From Pseudooceanicola sp. (GTDB lineage Bacteria; Pseudomonadota; Alphaproteobacteria; Rhodobacterales; Rhodobacteraceae): 64,000 nt of DNA. The translations under genes were made by a program, and so were the position numbers. This document shows, in pieces, positions 37,417 through 48,309 of the stretch. Position 1 is the stretch's first letter. Every line of letters begins with the position of its first letter. Where the stretch lies: assembly GCF_029213205.1 (NCBI RefSeq), contig NZ_JARGNH010000001.1, positions 124,001 to 188,000 of the forward strand, in the 5' to 3' direction. The notes beneath the pieces were generated by a model. That model saw only the letters and a list, made by a program, of their open reading frames with translations, ran no database searches and was not told the origin of the DNA.

Positions 37417-38544
37417 TTAGACCAGGGTTTTCAGCGCTTCCGCGTCAAAGCCGCTGGTTTCAGCGCCGGTGCGCACCTTTTGCACCCAATCCGGGTCGCT
37501 GATCAGGATGCGGCCGACCGCGATCAGGTCGAATTCGTCGCGCTCCATCCGCTCGATCAGCTTGTCGACACCGCTGGGCCCGGCGCTACGACCCCGGAAG
37601 GCGCCGAAGTATTCGCCGTCCAGCCCGACCGAGCCGACGCTGCAGGTCAGCTTGCCGGTCAGCTTCTTGGCCCAGCCGGCAAAGTTCAGCCCGTCCTCGC
37701 CATCGAGTTCAGGGAATTCCGGCACCCAGAACCGGCGCTGCGAGCAGTGGAACACGTCGACACCGGCATCGGCCAGCGGGGTCAGCCAGGCCTCCATCTC
37801 GGCCGGGGTCGGGGCCAGGCGGGCGTCGTAATCCTGCTGTTTCCATTGGCTGAGGCGCAGGAACACCGGGTAGTCCGGGCTGACCGCGGCGCGGATCGCC
37901 TTGATGATTTCGACCAGCACCCGCGTACGCTCGGGCAGGGTCGGGCCGCCCCAGGAATCGTCACGCAGATTGGTGCCGTCCCACATGAACTGATCCAGCA
38001 GATAGCCGTGGGCGCCATGCACCTCGGTCATGTCAAAGCCGCGCGCCTCGGAATCGGCGGCGGCGCGGGCAAAGGCGGCGATCAGGTCGGCGATATCGGC
38101 ATCACTCATCACATTGCCGCGCGGCTCGCCCGGCTTGACGATGCCCGAGGGGCTTTCGACCGGGCTGTCCGGTTCCCAGCCGGCTGAGCCGCGGGTCGAT
38201 CCGGTGTGCCAGATTTGCGGCCCGATCTTGCCGCCCGCGCCATGCACGGCCTCGGCCACCTGCTGCCAGCCTGTCAGCGCGGTGTCGCCGTGGAAGAACG
38301 GCACATGCGGCAGGTTGCGCGAGGTCGGGCGATCCACCACCGTGCCTTCGGTCAGGATCAGACCGACACCACCGACGGCGCGCTTGCGATAATATTCGGC
38401 ATTGGTGTCCGCCGGGATCCCGTCCTGCGCCTTGTTGCGGGTCATCGGGGCCATGACGATCCGGTTTTTCAGGGTCATCGAGCCGATGGTGATCGGACGG
38501 AACAGGGTTTCGGTTCCGGCGGCGGGTTGGGCGTTCGATGGCAT
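37417..38544 (-). CDS. old yellow enzyme family NADH:flavin oxidoreductase
   Basis: This 375-residue FMN enzyme begins with TLFRPITIGSMTLKNRIVMA and has QIWHTGSTRG, TEVHGAHGYLLDQFMWDGTN and the C-terminal phosphate-binding part with LIAVGRILISDPDW. It differs from the first OYE of this window (27597-28700) and is closer to the 12-oxophytodienoate/NemA-like branch. Substrate unknown; family members reduce enones or nitro compounds. Confidence 0.9.
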   Translation of the reverse strand: MPSNAQPAAGTETLFRPITIGSMTLKNRIVMAPMTRNKAQDGIPADTNAEYYRKRAVGGVGLILTEGTVVDRPTSRNLPHVPFFHGDTALTGWQQVAEAVHGAGGKIGPQIWHTGSTRGSAGWEPDSPVESPSGIVKPGEPRGNVMSDADIADLIAAFARAAADSEARGFDMTEVHGAHGYLLDQFMWDGTNLRDDSWGGPTLPERTRVLVEIIKAIRAAVSPDYPVFLRLSQWKQQDYDARLAPTPAEMEAWLTPLADAGVDVFHCSQRRFWVPEFPELDGEDGLNFAGWAKKLTGKLTCSVGSVGLDGEYFGAFRGRSAGPSGVDKLIERMERDEFDLIAVGRILISDPDWVQKVRTGAETSGFDAEALKTLV

Positions 38545-38591
38545 ATTTGGTCTTTCTGTTAGATAAATGAATAGGGGGGGCGGGGCGGAGT

Positions 38592-39005
38592 CTAGACCAT
38601 GCCGCGCTCGCGCATCACCCGGTCGGCCTTCTTGCGCACCAGAACGGTGCGCAGGTCATGCATGGCCAGCAGCAGCGCGTCGGTGACCGTTTCCAGCTGT
38701 TCTTCGCTGGCGCGGGATTGGGCCCAATGGGTGGTCAGGTTCATATGGTCGATGGCGCGCAGGATGTCGTCGATGTCACGCTTGGCCAGAAGGGCAATGC
38801 GCTCTTCCATCCAGGCGGTGATCGCCGCGATATCGGCCTCGCTCAGCCCGCGGTCGCCATGCGGCTTGATCTCGCCGTTGCGGATGTTGACCACGGCGAT
38901 CTGGTCCATCTCGATCCGGCGCATCCGGTCAGCGGTGTCGATGCGATAGACAAAGGCGCCGTTTTCACGCACACGAAAATAATATGGCGGGAGGTCCTGG
39001 CTCAT
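38592..39005 (-). CDS. conserved hypothetical protein
   Basis: This 137-residue cytoplasmic protein has no recognised domain. It starts SQDLPPYYFRVRENGAFVYR, has a helical centre with GLSEADIAAITAWMEERIAL, and ends with a helix rich in lysine and arginine. The same-strand aminotransferase gene ends 52 bases upstream, so the two may share a transcript. Confidence 0.7.
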   Translation of the reverse strand: MSQDLPPYYFRVRENGAFVYRIDTADRMRRIEMDQIAVVNIRNGEIKPHGDRGLSEADIAAITAWMEERIALLAKRDIDDILRAIDHMNLTTHWAQSRASEEQLETVTDALLLAMHDLRTVLVRKKADRVMRERGMV

Positions 39006-39056
39006 CTCGGATGGCTCCTGGTTATCCTGTAGCGACGCGGTGACGCGACGGGCCGT

Positions 39057-40748
<1,692 letters not shown>

Positions 40749-40752
<4 letters not shown>

Positions 40753-41018
40753 GCGAGAGTCACGAGGATCGGCTGAAACGCCTGCGGATGCGCTCGATGC
40801 GGCGCGGGATCAAGGAAATGGATATCCTGCTCAGCCGCTTTGCCGATGCCGAGCTGGCCACGCTGTCCGAGGCCGAGCTGACCACCTATGATGCGCTGCT
40901 CTGGGAAAACGATCAGGACTTGCTGGTCTGGGTCACCGGGCAGCAGGCGGCACCGGCGCAATATCATCCGCTGATCGCGCGGATCATGGCAGGTCCTGCC
41001 GCGGCAGGCGGCGGCTGA
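40749..41018 (+). CDS. sdhE: succinate dehydrogenase assembly factor SdhE
   Basis: This 89-residue SdhE/Sdh5 protein helps attach FAD to the succinate dehydrogenase flavoprotein. The invariant RGxxE motif is RRGIKEMD near residue 20, followed by ILLSRFADAELATLSEAEL and YDALLWENDQDLLVWVTG, all typical. Translation is probably coupled to the XRE gene through the ATGA overlap. Confidence 0.92.
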
Positions 41019-41107
41019 TCACCTGCGCACGCTATCTTTACCGGTTTAACTGATTTTTCGGATTTGTCGGTCAATACCATCCCGAGCAGCTGCGGATGGA
41101 GATAGCA

Positions 41108-41608
41108 ATGAGCATTCACAATGCAATGCCTACGCGGACAGGTCCGGCGGCCTATATGGCTTCTTACCTTGACGCGCTGGCGCTGGTCGAACGGTTGCAC
41201 CGGCTGCTGCTGGACGTGATCAAGGATGAATTCGAACGGGTCGGCGTGCTGGAAATCAACGCGGTGCAGGCGCTGTTGCTGTTCAATATCGGCGACCATG
41301 AGGTCACCGCCGGTGAACTGAAATCGCGCGGCTATTACCAGGGCTCCAACGTCAGCTACAACCTCAAGAAGCTGGTCGAGATGGGCTATATGCATCATCA
41401 GCGCTGCGAGGTGGATCGCCGGTCGGTGCGGGTCAAGCTGACCTCGAAGGGGCGCGAGATCCACGATGTCGTCACCCTATTGTTCGATCGCCATGCCGAC
41501 GGGCTTGAGGCCAAGGGGGTGCTGGGCATGCAGGCCATCGACGATGTGACCACCACCCTGCGCCGGCTGGAACGCTATTGGACCGACCAGATCCGCTATA
41601 TCTACTGA
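41108..41608 (+). CDS. MarR-family regulator, LdtR-like
   Basis: This 166-residue winged-helix protein has the pattern NAVQALLLFNIGDHEVTAGE, the recognition region KSRGYYQGSNVSYNLKKLVE and the wing RCEVDRRSVRVKLTSKGREI. It resembles LdtR of Liberibacter and other alphaproteobacteria, which controls cell-wall and osmotic-stress genes. The ATG at 41108 follows GGATGGAG; an ATG at 41096 overlaps that sequence and is less likely. Confidence 0.85.
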   Translation: MSIHNAMPTRTGPAAYMASYLDALALVERLHRLLLDVIKDEFERVGVLEINAVQALLLFNIGDHEVTAGELKSRGYYQGSNVSYNLKKLVEMGYMHHQRCEVDRRSVRVKLTSKGREIHDVVTLLFDRHADGLEAKGVLGMQAIDDVTTTLRRLERYWTDQIRYIY

Positions 41609-41619
41609 CGGCTCAACCT

Positions 41620-42360
41620 TTACTGAGGGCTCAGAGGCGCGAACCGCAACGGCTCGGCGTCCGAAACTGCCAGTATCTGCAATTCGCGTTTCAACTTGCG
41701 CACCATCGCCTCCTGAAAGGCGCTGAACCCGATTGCGGTTTCGACAAAGGCTTGCGGACCACGCAGGACATAGGCGCGGAAATAGGCTGTCAGCTCGGCC
41801 AGCCCGACAGGGCGCAGTTCCGCCGGGTCGATCAGCTCACCGCCGATCGCCAGCGCGTTGATGGTCACCTGCGGCAACAACAGCACATCGCGTGGGTTCG
41901 GGCCGTTGTTCGATTTGCCATCGCCGGAAATGTCGATCACCTCGCGGTCACAGCGCGGCCCGTTCAGCAGGCTGGCGGCGGCAAAGGCCATGGCATTGCC
42001 GATTGCGGTGGAGGGTTCGGTCGGGCTGCGTTTGGTGGCGCGCAGGGTGGCGGCGACCCGCAGGATATCCTCGGCGGTTGCCAGATCGGACCAGTCGACC
42101 AGCACCCGCTGAAATCGTGGCCCGCTCCATTCGAACACGGTGAGCCCGACGGTGGCACCGGGAATCGCCAGAATGGCCTCGCTCACCTCCGGGTTCATCA
42201 GCGCATTCGCCACCCCGTCGAGCTGCAACCGGTATTCGGTGCCGCTGACCGAGCCCGAGACATCCAGTGCTAGCACCAGCGCCAGGCGACACTCGGCCAG
42301 CGCCGCCGCGCCGAGGCCCAGCCAAAGGGCCAGCGCCGTGCCGATGAGTTTGCGCATCAT
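41620..42360 (-). CDS. DUF1194 secreted protein (VWA-like), copy 1
   Basis: This 246-residue secreted protein has a signal peptide (TALALWLGLGAAALAEC). The mature part is DUF1194, a von Willebrand A-like fold with the metal-site DVSGSVSGTEY, AIGNAMAFAAASLL and VIDISGDGKSNNG. Function unknown; it is thought to act in the periplasm or outside. It starts at an ATGA overlap with the stop of a paralogous, frameshifted gene upstream. Confidence 0.88.
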   Translation of the reverse strand: MMRKLIGTALALWLGLGAAALAECRLALVLALDVSGSVSGTEYRLQLDGVANALMNPEVSEAILAIPGATVGLTVFEWSGPRFQRVLVDWSDLATAEDILRVAATLRATKRSPTEPSTAIGNAMAFAAASLLNGPRCDREVIDISGDGKSNNGPNPRDVLLLPQVTINALAIGGELIDPAELRPVGLAELTAYFRAYVLRGPQAFVETAIGFSAFQEAMVRKLKRELQILAVSDAEPLRFAPLSPQ

Positions 42361-43099
42361 CCCTGATCCTCCGACCCGGTGTCTGATAGGCTGCCAACCA
42401 CGATATCATTGATTTCGCGATAGAGCTTCTGGGTCATCGCCTCGGCGAAATCGGCAAAGCCATGGGCGGTTTCAACAAAGGCGCCTGGCCCGCGGCGCAA
42501 TTCCCGTCGATAGAACGGCAGCACCAGCGGGTCGGTGTCGATGATCACCAGCCCATTCACCGTCACCCCGTCGAGCGGGAAGTTGCGATAGGCGAGGGCG
42601 GGGCCAAAGCCCTCTTGTTGACCCCGTCGCCGGAAATATCGATCACCCGGCGCTTGCAGGTCGGCGCCCGGTGCAGCACCCCGGCGGCATAGGCCAGCGC
42701 ATAGCCGATCGCAGTGGGAAACCGCGAATAGCTGCGCTCGGCCCGGGCGATCTGCAGCACCGCCATGTCCAGCGCGGCGGGCAGGTCCATCCGGGTCCAG
42801 TCCAGCACCATCTTTTGTTGATAGCGCCCGGACCATTCGAACACCGCCAAGGTGACATAGCCGCCGGTGACATTCAGCAATGCCTCGCGCACCGGGACTG
42901 ACCCGAGGGCCGTGGCCAGCCCGTATTTCTGCAGGTCATATTCGCCGGGATCGACGGAAGAGGACACGTCGAGCCCCAGCACCAATGCCAGGCGACACTC
43001 TGCCGCCGCGCCGGTGCCAAGCGCCAGGCCAAGGCCCAGGGCAAGAACCCGCAACAGGCCCCGGGGGCGCGACCGGAAAGGCGGCAGGTCTGTCACCAA
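42357..43099 (-). pseudogene. DUF1194 protein, copy 2, with a frameshift
   Basis: This is a paralogue of the next gene: signal peptide, ALVLGLDVSSSVDPGEYDLQ, then VIDISGDGVNK. At about 42614-42620 the frame shifts; relatives read VNNEGFGPALAYRN, and the observed CAACAAGAGG lacks one base of the expected CAACAACGAGG. The other frame continues GFGPALAYRNFPLDGVTVNG to the stop at 42357. The total length is one base short of a multiple of three. Its 5' end overlaps the glyoxalase gene by seven bases. Confidence 0.8.
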
Positions 43100-43521
43100 T
43101 GACCGGTGTTCTCCATGCTGGCCCAGGGTTCGGCGGGGGCTTTTGCCTCACCGGATTGCAACAATTCAACCGAGATATTGTCGGGTGAGCGCACGAAGGC
43201 CATGCGCCCGTCACGCGGCGGTCGGTTGATGGTAACCCCGTTCTTCTGCAAATGCGCGCAGGTCGCGTAAATGTCATCGACCGCATAGGCCAGATGGCCG
43301 AAATGGCGGCTGTCCGAGGGCAGGCCGTCGTCGCCGTCCCAATTGTAGGTCAGTTCGACCGGGCAGTCCTGTTGGTCGGGCGGGGCCATGAAGACCAGGG
43401 AAAACCGCCCGGCTTCATTGTCGATGCGCCGGGTTTCGACCAGGCCCAAAAGCTCAAAGAATGCCATGGTCTTTTCCAGGTCCTTCACCCGGACCATCGT
43501 ATGCAGATAGGTGATGCCCAT
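43093..43521 (-). CDS. gloA: lactoylglutathione lyase (glyoxalase I)
   Basis: This enzyme isomerises the hemithioacetal of methylglyoxal and glutathione to S-lactoylglutathione. The 142-residue protein shows all four metal ligands of the family: H in YLHTMVRVKDLE, E in PVELTYNWD, H in FGHLAYAVDD and E in NISVELLQSG. The arrangement LHTMVRV and ELTYNWD is that of GloA rather than methylmalonyl-CoA epimerase. Confidence 0.92.
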   Translation of the reverse strand: MGITYLHTMVRVKDLEKTMAFFELLGLVETRRIDNEAGRFSLVFMAPPDQQDCPVELTYNWDGDDGLPSDSRHFGHLAYAVDDIYATCAHLQKNGVTINRPPRDGRMAFVRSPDNISVELLQSGEAKAPAEPWASMENTGHW

Positions 43522-43587
43522 TTGGTGCCTCTTCTGATGATTGCAGAAGAGACAGCTTAGCCCGGTGACGGCAAAAGTCGAGCGACC

Positions 43588-45045
43588 TCAGAACGCCGAG
43601 CGGATGCCGAAGCCGACCGAAAAGGTACGGGTTTCAAATCGGCTGACGTTGGAGGTGGTCCGGGACAGGCCGATATCCATTGTCGGAACAAAGCCGGCAT
43701 AGCCGAAATCGTCGAACACCGCCCGGGCATGCACGCCGATGGTCTTGTCCTGGCGACCGCCGGGAACCACAATGAAACCAACCATGTAGTCGGGATAGTT
43801 GGCGTAGCTGGCATTCACCCCCAGGGTCAGATGCGCCGGGCCGATCTTTTCCTCCGGGCTCCAGTCCAGCCGCGCCGACAGGCTGTGGCTGTCGCGGGTC
43901 TTGCCGGTCAGGTTGGAATTCACATAGGTCAGCCTGAGGCCGAGCTGGCTGCCATCCGGCAGTGCCTGGCTCGCCCAGAGGCCGATCTGCGCCAGGTTTT
44001 CCGTCGTCGGGCTGGCGTCGTAATCGCGGCGTTCGAAATACCCCGCGACGCCGATCCCGGTGCTCTGGCCCAGCCGGCGCGACCAGCTGGCTTCGCCCCG
44101 GAAAAACCCGAAATAGCGGCTGCCGCCATACCAGCTTTGCCCGGCGATCAGGCCGCCGCCAAGGCGGGTGCCATCCTCGGCGCTGGTGGCCAGGCGCAAT
44201 CCGGCCTCGGCCAGGATCAGGGCAAAGTCACTGTCCCGCGCCGTCGGTGCCTTGGCCCGGGCGCTGTCGGACAGATGCACCTGCTTGGTGTAGAGCCGGG
44301 CGACGGCGGTCAGCCGCCGGTCCTTGCGCAATTCACCCAGGCGGTAGCCCAGGGACAGATCGGCGGAATAGACCAGCCCGGACAGCGCCTGCGCCGTGGG
44401 GCTGAGGACGCCGACCAGCGGCACCCCGTCGATGATATTGAACTGCGAGCCGCTGCCGTTGTTCACATTTGACGAGGGCGCAACGCTGGCCGCCATCTGG
44501 AAACTGAATGGATTGATCGCCCGCAGGATCCGGTAGTCGCGGGCAATCGCCTTTCGGTCCGCCGGGTTGTCAGTGTTCTGATAGACCCGGCGCAGCCACA
44601 ATTGCGCGGTGGTGCTGCGCCCTGCCGCCTGCGCGGCGGCCGCCGCCAGCTGCGCGGCGTCGAAGCGTTGCCGTTTGCTGCCCGCCAGCCGGTAGGAGGT
44701 CCGCGCCGCGTCCAATGCCGGGACAGGGCGGCCGAGGTCCATCTCGGCCCGTGCCAGCAGGTAATGCATCTGACCATCGGCGGCCCCGGCCTGTTTCAGT
44801 CCAAAGGTCAGCAGCCGCACCGTCTCCGCATCGCCGTGCTGCGCCGCCGCCAGGGCCGCCGCGCGGGCCTGCGGCAGGGTCAGCGTGACCGAGGTCTGGG
44901 CCGGTTGCGCGGCCAGGGTTCCCGGCAGCGCCAAACCCAGCGCCAGCGCGATGGCCCGGCCCCGAGATTGCAGTCGCCGGGCCCAATGGCCCCGGCTCAA
45001 TTTACCGAATTGCAAAGGGTGGAATTGGCGCCGGTGGTGCCGCAT
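43588..45045 (-). CDS. Slam-family outer-membrane protein (type XI secretion)
   Basis: This 485-residue protein has a signal-like N-terminus (AIALALGLALPGTLAAQ) and a helical TPR-like domain of about residues 50-170. A C-terminal beta-barrel follows with alternating patterns such as GVNASYANYPDYMVGFIVVP and a terminal phenylalanine (VGFGIRSAF). This is the layout of Slam proteins, which move lipoproteins or haemophilins across the outer membrane. The gene overlaps the 3' end of a TbpB-like lipoprotein gene by 49 bases, a typical Slam-substrate pair. The exact start is uncertain because of the overlap. Confidence 0.85.
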   Translation of the reverse strand: MRHHRRQFHPLQFGKLSRGHWARRLQSRGRAIALALGLALPGTLAAQPAQTSVTLTLPQARAAALAAAQHGDAETVRLLTFGLKQAGAADGQMHYLLARAEMDLGRPVPALDAARTSYRLAGSKRQRFDAAQLAAAAAQAAGRSTTAQLWLRRVYQNTDNPADRKAIARDYRILRAINPFSFQMAASVAPSSNVNNGSGSQFNIIDGVPLVGVLSPTAQALSGLVYSADLSLGYRLGELRKDRRLTAVARLYTKQVHLSDSARAKAPTARDSDFALILAEAGLRLATSAEDGTRLGGGLIAGQSWYGGSRYFGFFRGEASWSRRLGQSTGIGVAGYFERRDYDASPTTENLAQIGLWASQALPDGSQLGLRLTYVNSNLTGKTRDSHSLSARLDWSPEEKIGPAHLTLGVNASYANYPDYMVGFIVVPGGRQDKTIGVHARAVFDDFGYAGFVPTMDIGLSRTTSNVSRFETRTFSVGFGIRSAF

Positions 45046-45998
45046 TGCTGCAGGACAAAGACGCCGTATTCCTCTTCGCCCTCATAAGTCAGGCGATCGT
45101 CCGGCCCGTCGAGTTCGGTCAGGTGCACCAGGCCACCGACCGAGGCGGAATCGGTGCCGCCGAAAATCCCGGCGTAATCGCCAATGTCATTGTCGGTGGT
45201 CGGATCGAGCCCGGCATAGGTCGGATCGGTTTGAAAGCTGTCATATTCGACCTCGCCGCTGAAGGTCCCGTCGGTGGCGATGCTGCTTGCCACCAGAACC
45301 AGTGAGGGCAGGTTCTGACCGGTGGGCACGATCGTCCGGTTGTAGATATTGCCTTCGACACTGTTGTCGCCGAAATCGGCGTTGAGAAACACATTGCCGG
45401 TGACCTGCGCCGCCCGGTAGGGCTGCAATTCGATCGGCACGGTCGGATCGACCGCAATCAGCAGCCCATCGCGGACCCCGATATTGGTCAGCCCGACATA
45501 GGATCCGGCATAGGACACCAGCCCCGAGGTTGCCGAGACATCGGGCGGATCGTAGTCGCCGTCGCGTTCGTAATAGCCACCGGCGAAATAGCGGTTGCGC
45601 GGTCCGCCGGTCGCGGCGACGCCGGCCCGCACCTGCCCGGTCTGCGCGGTGCCCTGCGATTGCAGCACCAGCGCGATGGCGTGGCGGTCCAGTGAATCGT
45701 CCTGCGAGGTAAACACCTGATAGCCGCCGAATTGCGCATCCAGCGCCGCCTGGCGCACATAGGTGCCCTCGACCGGCTTGTCGTCCAGGGTGATGCCGCT
45801 GACCACAAGGGTCTGGGCGGTGGCATCATAGGTGATCGAACTCAGATCACCGGCCACGCCCGAAGGAATCGTCGTGGTCGTCGTTGTATCGGTTGTCGTA
45901 TCGGTCGTCGTCTCGGCGGTGAACGGGTTGGTTCCGGAGCCGGAACACGCCGCCATGACCACAAGTGCCGCAACCGAAAACGTTGCCTTTCTGAACAT
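44997..45998 (-). CDS. TbpB-like surface lipoprotein, probable Slam cargo
   Basis: This 333-residue protein has the lipobox VMAAC (cysteine at residue 18), a threonine-rich linker ([14 protein letters not shown]) and a beta-rich domain. That domain carries the transferrin-binding-protein-like repeat signatures: [29 protein letters not shown] and [20 protein letters not shown]. This is the C-lobe barrel fold of Slam cargo. It likely sits on the cell surface, but a ligand cannot be named. The ATG at 45998 follows GAGGCAG. The gene is directly upstream of the Slam gene. Confidence 0.83.
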   Translation of the reverse strand: MFRKATFSVAALVVMAACSGSGTNPFTAETTTDTTTDTTTTTTIPSGVAGDLSSITYDATAQTLVVSGITLDDKPVEGTYVRQAALDAQFGGYQVFTSQDDSLDRHAIALVLQSQGTAQTGQVRAGVAATGGPRNRYFAGGYYERDGDYDPPDVSATSGLVSYAGSYVGLTNIGVRDGLLIAVDPTVPIELQPYRAAQVTGNVFLNADFGDNSVEGNIYNRTIVPTGQNLPSLVLVASSIATDGTFSGEVEYDSFQTDPTYAGLDPTTDNDIGDYAGIFGGTDSASVGGLVHLTELDGPDDRLTYEGEEEYGVFVLQQCGTTGANSTLCNSVN

Positions 45999-46198
45999 TG
46001 CTCTGCCTCGTTGTTCTTCCGGGCCGCTCGATTGGCGGCGGTTTCGGGCAAGATCCGTTATCCATGTCCCTGCTGTCAATCCGCCCGGTTTGGAATGCGC
46101 CAAGGTGCGGCGGAAAATCCCTACCGCATATGGCATTCAAATGTGGGCCAACTGCTATATACTGCGGCTTCGCCGTGTTGGAGCAGAAAGGATTCGCC

Positions 46199-47104
46199 AT
46201 GACCCTGACCCCTGAGGCCCAGGCAGAGATCGACGCGCAGCGCGCCCGCCCGCGCCAGACCCTGCGCGCCGTGTCCGAGGGCATGGAGGCGCATCTCTAT
46301 TCCGCCCGCCCGGTGCTGGATCACGGCTTTGTCCGGGTGATCGACTATATGGGCGATGATGCCGCCATCTGTCAGGCGGCGCGGGTCAGCTATGGCAAGG
46401 GCACCAAGTCGGTGCAGAATGACGAAGGGCTGATCCGTTACCTGATGCGGCACTGGCATTCGACGCCGTTTGAAATGTGCGAGGTCAAGCTGCATGTGAA
46501 GCTGCCGGTGTTCGTCGCCCGGCAGTGGATCCGCCACCGCACCGCCAATGTGAACGAATATTCCGCCCGCTATTCGATCCTCGACCGCGAATTCTATATC
46601 CCCGCCCCGGATGCGCTGAACGCGCAATCGGTGGTGAACAACCAGGGCCGCGGAGAGCTGCTGGAGGGCGCGGAAGCGGCGCGTGTCCTCGATTGGCTGA
46701 AAACCGATTCCATGCGCGCCTATGACCATTACGCGGCGATGATTTCCGACGAGGGTCAGCAGGGGCTGGCCCGCGAGCTGGCGCGGATGAACTTGCCGGC
46801 CAATATCTATACCCAATGGTATTGGAAGGTCGATCTGCACAACCTGTTCCATTTCCTGCGCCTGCGCGCCGATGCCCATGCGCAATACGAAATCCGGGTC
46901 TATGCCGATGCGATCTGTGAAATGGTCGCCGATTGGGTGCCCTTCGCCTATAAGGCGTTCGAGGATTACCGGCTGGGATCGGTCACCATGTCAGCGCAGA
47001 TGATGGACTGCCTGCGGCGGATGCTGAAAGGCGAAGAGGTGACCGCCGAGAATTCCGGGATGAGCAAACGCGAATGGCGGGAGTTTGAGGGGGTTTTGGG
47101 GTAG
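46199..47104 (+). CDS. thyX: FAD-dependent thymidylate synthase ThyX
   Basis: ThyX makes dTMP from dUMP using methylenetetrahydrofolate, NADPH and FAD. The 301-residue protein has the ThyX motif in the form [17 protein letters not shown] and the C-terminal region with [20 protein letters not shown] and [20 protein letters not shown]. The ATG at 46199 follows AGAAAGG. A TATACT lies about 40 bases upstream. Confidence 0.96.
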   Translation: MTLTPEAQAEIDAQRARPRQTLRAVSEGMEAHLYSARPVLDHGFVRVIDYMGDDAAICQAARVSYGKGTKSVQNDEGLIRYLMRHWHSTPFEMCEVKLHVKLPVFVARQWIRHRTANVNEYSARYSILDREFYIPAPDALNAQSVVNNQGRGELLEGAEAARVLDWLKTDSMRAYDHYAAMISDEGQQGLARELARMNLPANIYTQWYWKVDLHNLFHFLRLRADAHAQYEIRVYADAICEMVADWVPFAYKAFEDYRLGSVTMSAQMMDCLRRMLKGEEVTAENSGMSKREWREFEGVLG

Positions 47105-47162
47105 AATTTCGCATTGAGCCGAAGGTTGCTCGATACTTCAGTTTTTGAAAAGGCATCTCACT

Positions 47163-47245
47163 CCCGGTTCGCCTGCGAACCGGGTCGCGCCCGACCCGCC
47201 CCCAGGGCGGGCGCGAGCGCCCACCCCGGGCCGGGCGCGACCCTC
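47163..47245. repeat. cluster of GC-rich hairpins after thyX
   Basis: CCCGGTTCG-CCTG-CGAACCGGG (47163-47184) is a perfect 9-base-pair hairpin. It is followed by CCCGCCC-CCA-GGGCGGG and further GC inverted arms. There is no T run. The stretch 47105-47430 holds no gene. Confidence 0.5.
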
Positions 47246-47430
47246 TGGTCTGCGCGGATCGGATCGGGCTGTGGCATCGGCGTGGCGTTTGACTGTGGGC
47301 TTGCCCGCACAACCTCAGAATGAAACGAATTGTTTCCGTTCAGCACCTTGACCGAAACCCCGCAGCCGATACCCTGCATCCGAACAAATCCGTCCGTTGG
47401 GGGCGGGATTGCGCATTGGGGGACCATGTG

Positions 47431-47730
47431 ATGAAGAAATTCCTGTTCGGCGCCGGGCTGGCCTGCCTTGCCCTCTCCGCCGCGCCTGCGATGGCGATGG
47501 ATGCCAAGCTCTATCCCTATCAGGCCTCGGCGAATTACTGCCCTGCGGGCCTGCAACCGATCGTTCTGGGCGGCGTCATCTGCTGTGGCGTCCCGAACCA
47601 GTCGGTGTCCTATACCTCGATGAAGCAGCACCCGGTGTCGCAACGTCGGGTCTATCGGCAGAAATCGACCTGGGACGGGTCGAAATCGCCCGAGGGGTAT
47701 TGGGACGGATCGAAGTCGCCGCGCGGCTGA
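47431..47730 (+). CDS. small secreted protein with WDGSKSP repeats
   Basis: This 99-residue protein has a signal peptide ending AMAMDAKLY. The mature part has three cysteines (NYCPAG and VICCG) and two copies of a short repeat at the end (WDGSKSPEGYWDGSKSPRG). Function unknown. The ATG at 47431 is preceded by GGGGGACC. It ends at a hairpin terminator. Confidence 0.78.
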   Translation: MKKFLFGAGLACLALSAAPAMAMDAKLYPYQASANYCPAGLQPIVLGGVICCGVPNQSVSYTSMKQHPVSQRRVYRQKSTWDGSKSPEGYWDGSKSPRG

Positions 47731-47752
47731 TCGGATCGCAGTTTAACGGAAT

Positions 47753-47777
47753 ACGGGCGCCCTTGGGCGCCCGTTTA
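47753..47777 (+). terminator. intrinsic terminator after the WDGSKSP protein gene
   Basis: ACGGGCGC and GCGCCCGT form a perfect 8-base-pair stem around CCTTGG, followed by TTA. It is 22 bases after the stop codon. Confidence 0.65.
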
Positions 47778-47831
47778 CCGTTGCCGAAACCCGGTTTTCG
47801 GCAGGGCGCCCTGCCGATCTGCCTTGCCGCG

Positions 47832-48086
47832 ATGGCCACCCCGTTGCAACCGATCAGCCCGGTTGCCGAGGTGATCTGCGAGACCCGCGAGCGGTTTGCA
47901 CAGCGGTTGCCGGGGCGGATGCGCTCAGAGCGCACAGCCATCGGGCCACGCGGACCGGAACAGGTGATCAAGCTCTGGACCGGCGCGAATGACAACTGGA
48001 CGCTGGCCGTGAGCGACGCCAGCGGCACCTCGTGCATCATCGCCATGGGCGAGGAGTGGCAGGTTCTGGACCGCAATCCGGCCTGA
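47832..48086 (+). CDS. conserved hypothetical protein, possibly secreted
   Basis: This 84-residue protein from the ATG at 47832 has VICETRERFAQRLPGRMRSE and KLWTGANDNWTLAVSDASGT then SCIIAMGEEWQVLD, a pattern found in small secreted Rhodobacterales proteins. In frame upstream, a TTG at 47781 would add LPKPGFRQGALPICLAA, which looks like a signal peptide and would make the protein 101 residues. Neither start has a good ribosome-binding sequence. Confidence 0.6.
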   Translation: MATPLQPISPVAEVICETRERFAQRLPGRMRSERTAIGPRGPEQVIKLWTGANDNWTLAVSDASGTSCIIAMGEEWQVLDRNPA

Positions 48087-48102
48087 TCACCCGCGTATCT
48101 GT

Positions 48103-48309
48103 TTACAGCAGCTTGATATCGCCCGCCATTTTACGGCCGTCGCGCCCATCCAGCAGCTCGAACTGAACTTTCTGATTGTCTGCCAGCCCGGTCAGACCGG
48201 ACCTTTCCACGGCCGAGATATGCACGAACACATCCTTGCCGCCATCTTCGGGCTCAATGAACCCGAACCCTTTGGTGGTGTTAAACCATTTCACGGTGCC
48301 AACCGGCAT
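48103..48309 (-). CDS. cspA: cold-shock-domain protein
   Basis: This 68-residue single-stranded RNA/DNA-binding protein has RNP1 KGFGFI and RNP2 VFVHIS, and begins [20 protein letters not shown]. Cold-shock proteins melt mRNA structure; not all are cold induced. AGGAGAAACGG precedes the ATG. The 3' end is convergent with the small gene ending at 48086. Confidence 0.96.
   Translation of the reverse strand: MPVGTVKWFNTTKGFGFIEPEDGGKDVFVHISAVERSGLTGLADNQKVQFELLDGRDGRKMAGDIKLL

Noticed and set aside
37402-38187. Plus-strand 261-residue frame opposite the old yellow enzyme
   Set aside because: It is the antisense shadow of a clear FMN enzyme with all family motifs.
43093-43521. Methylmalonyl-CoA epimerase as the identity of the VOC protein
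   Set aside because: The LHTMVRV and ELTYNWD motifs are those of glyoxalase I, and the gene is 25 kb from the mutase.
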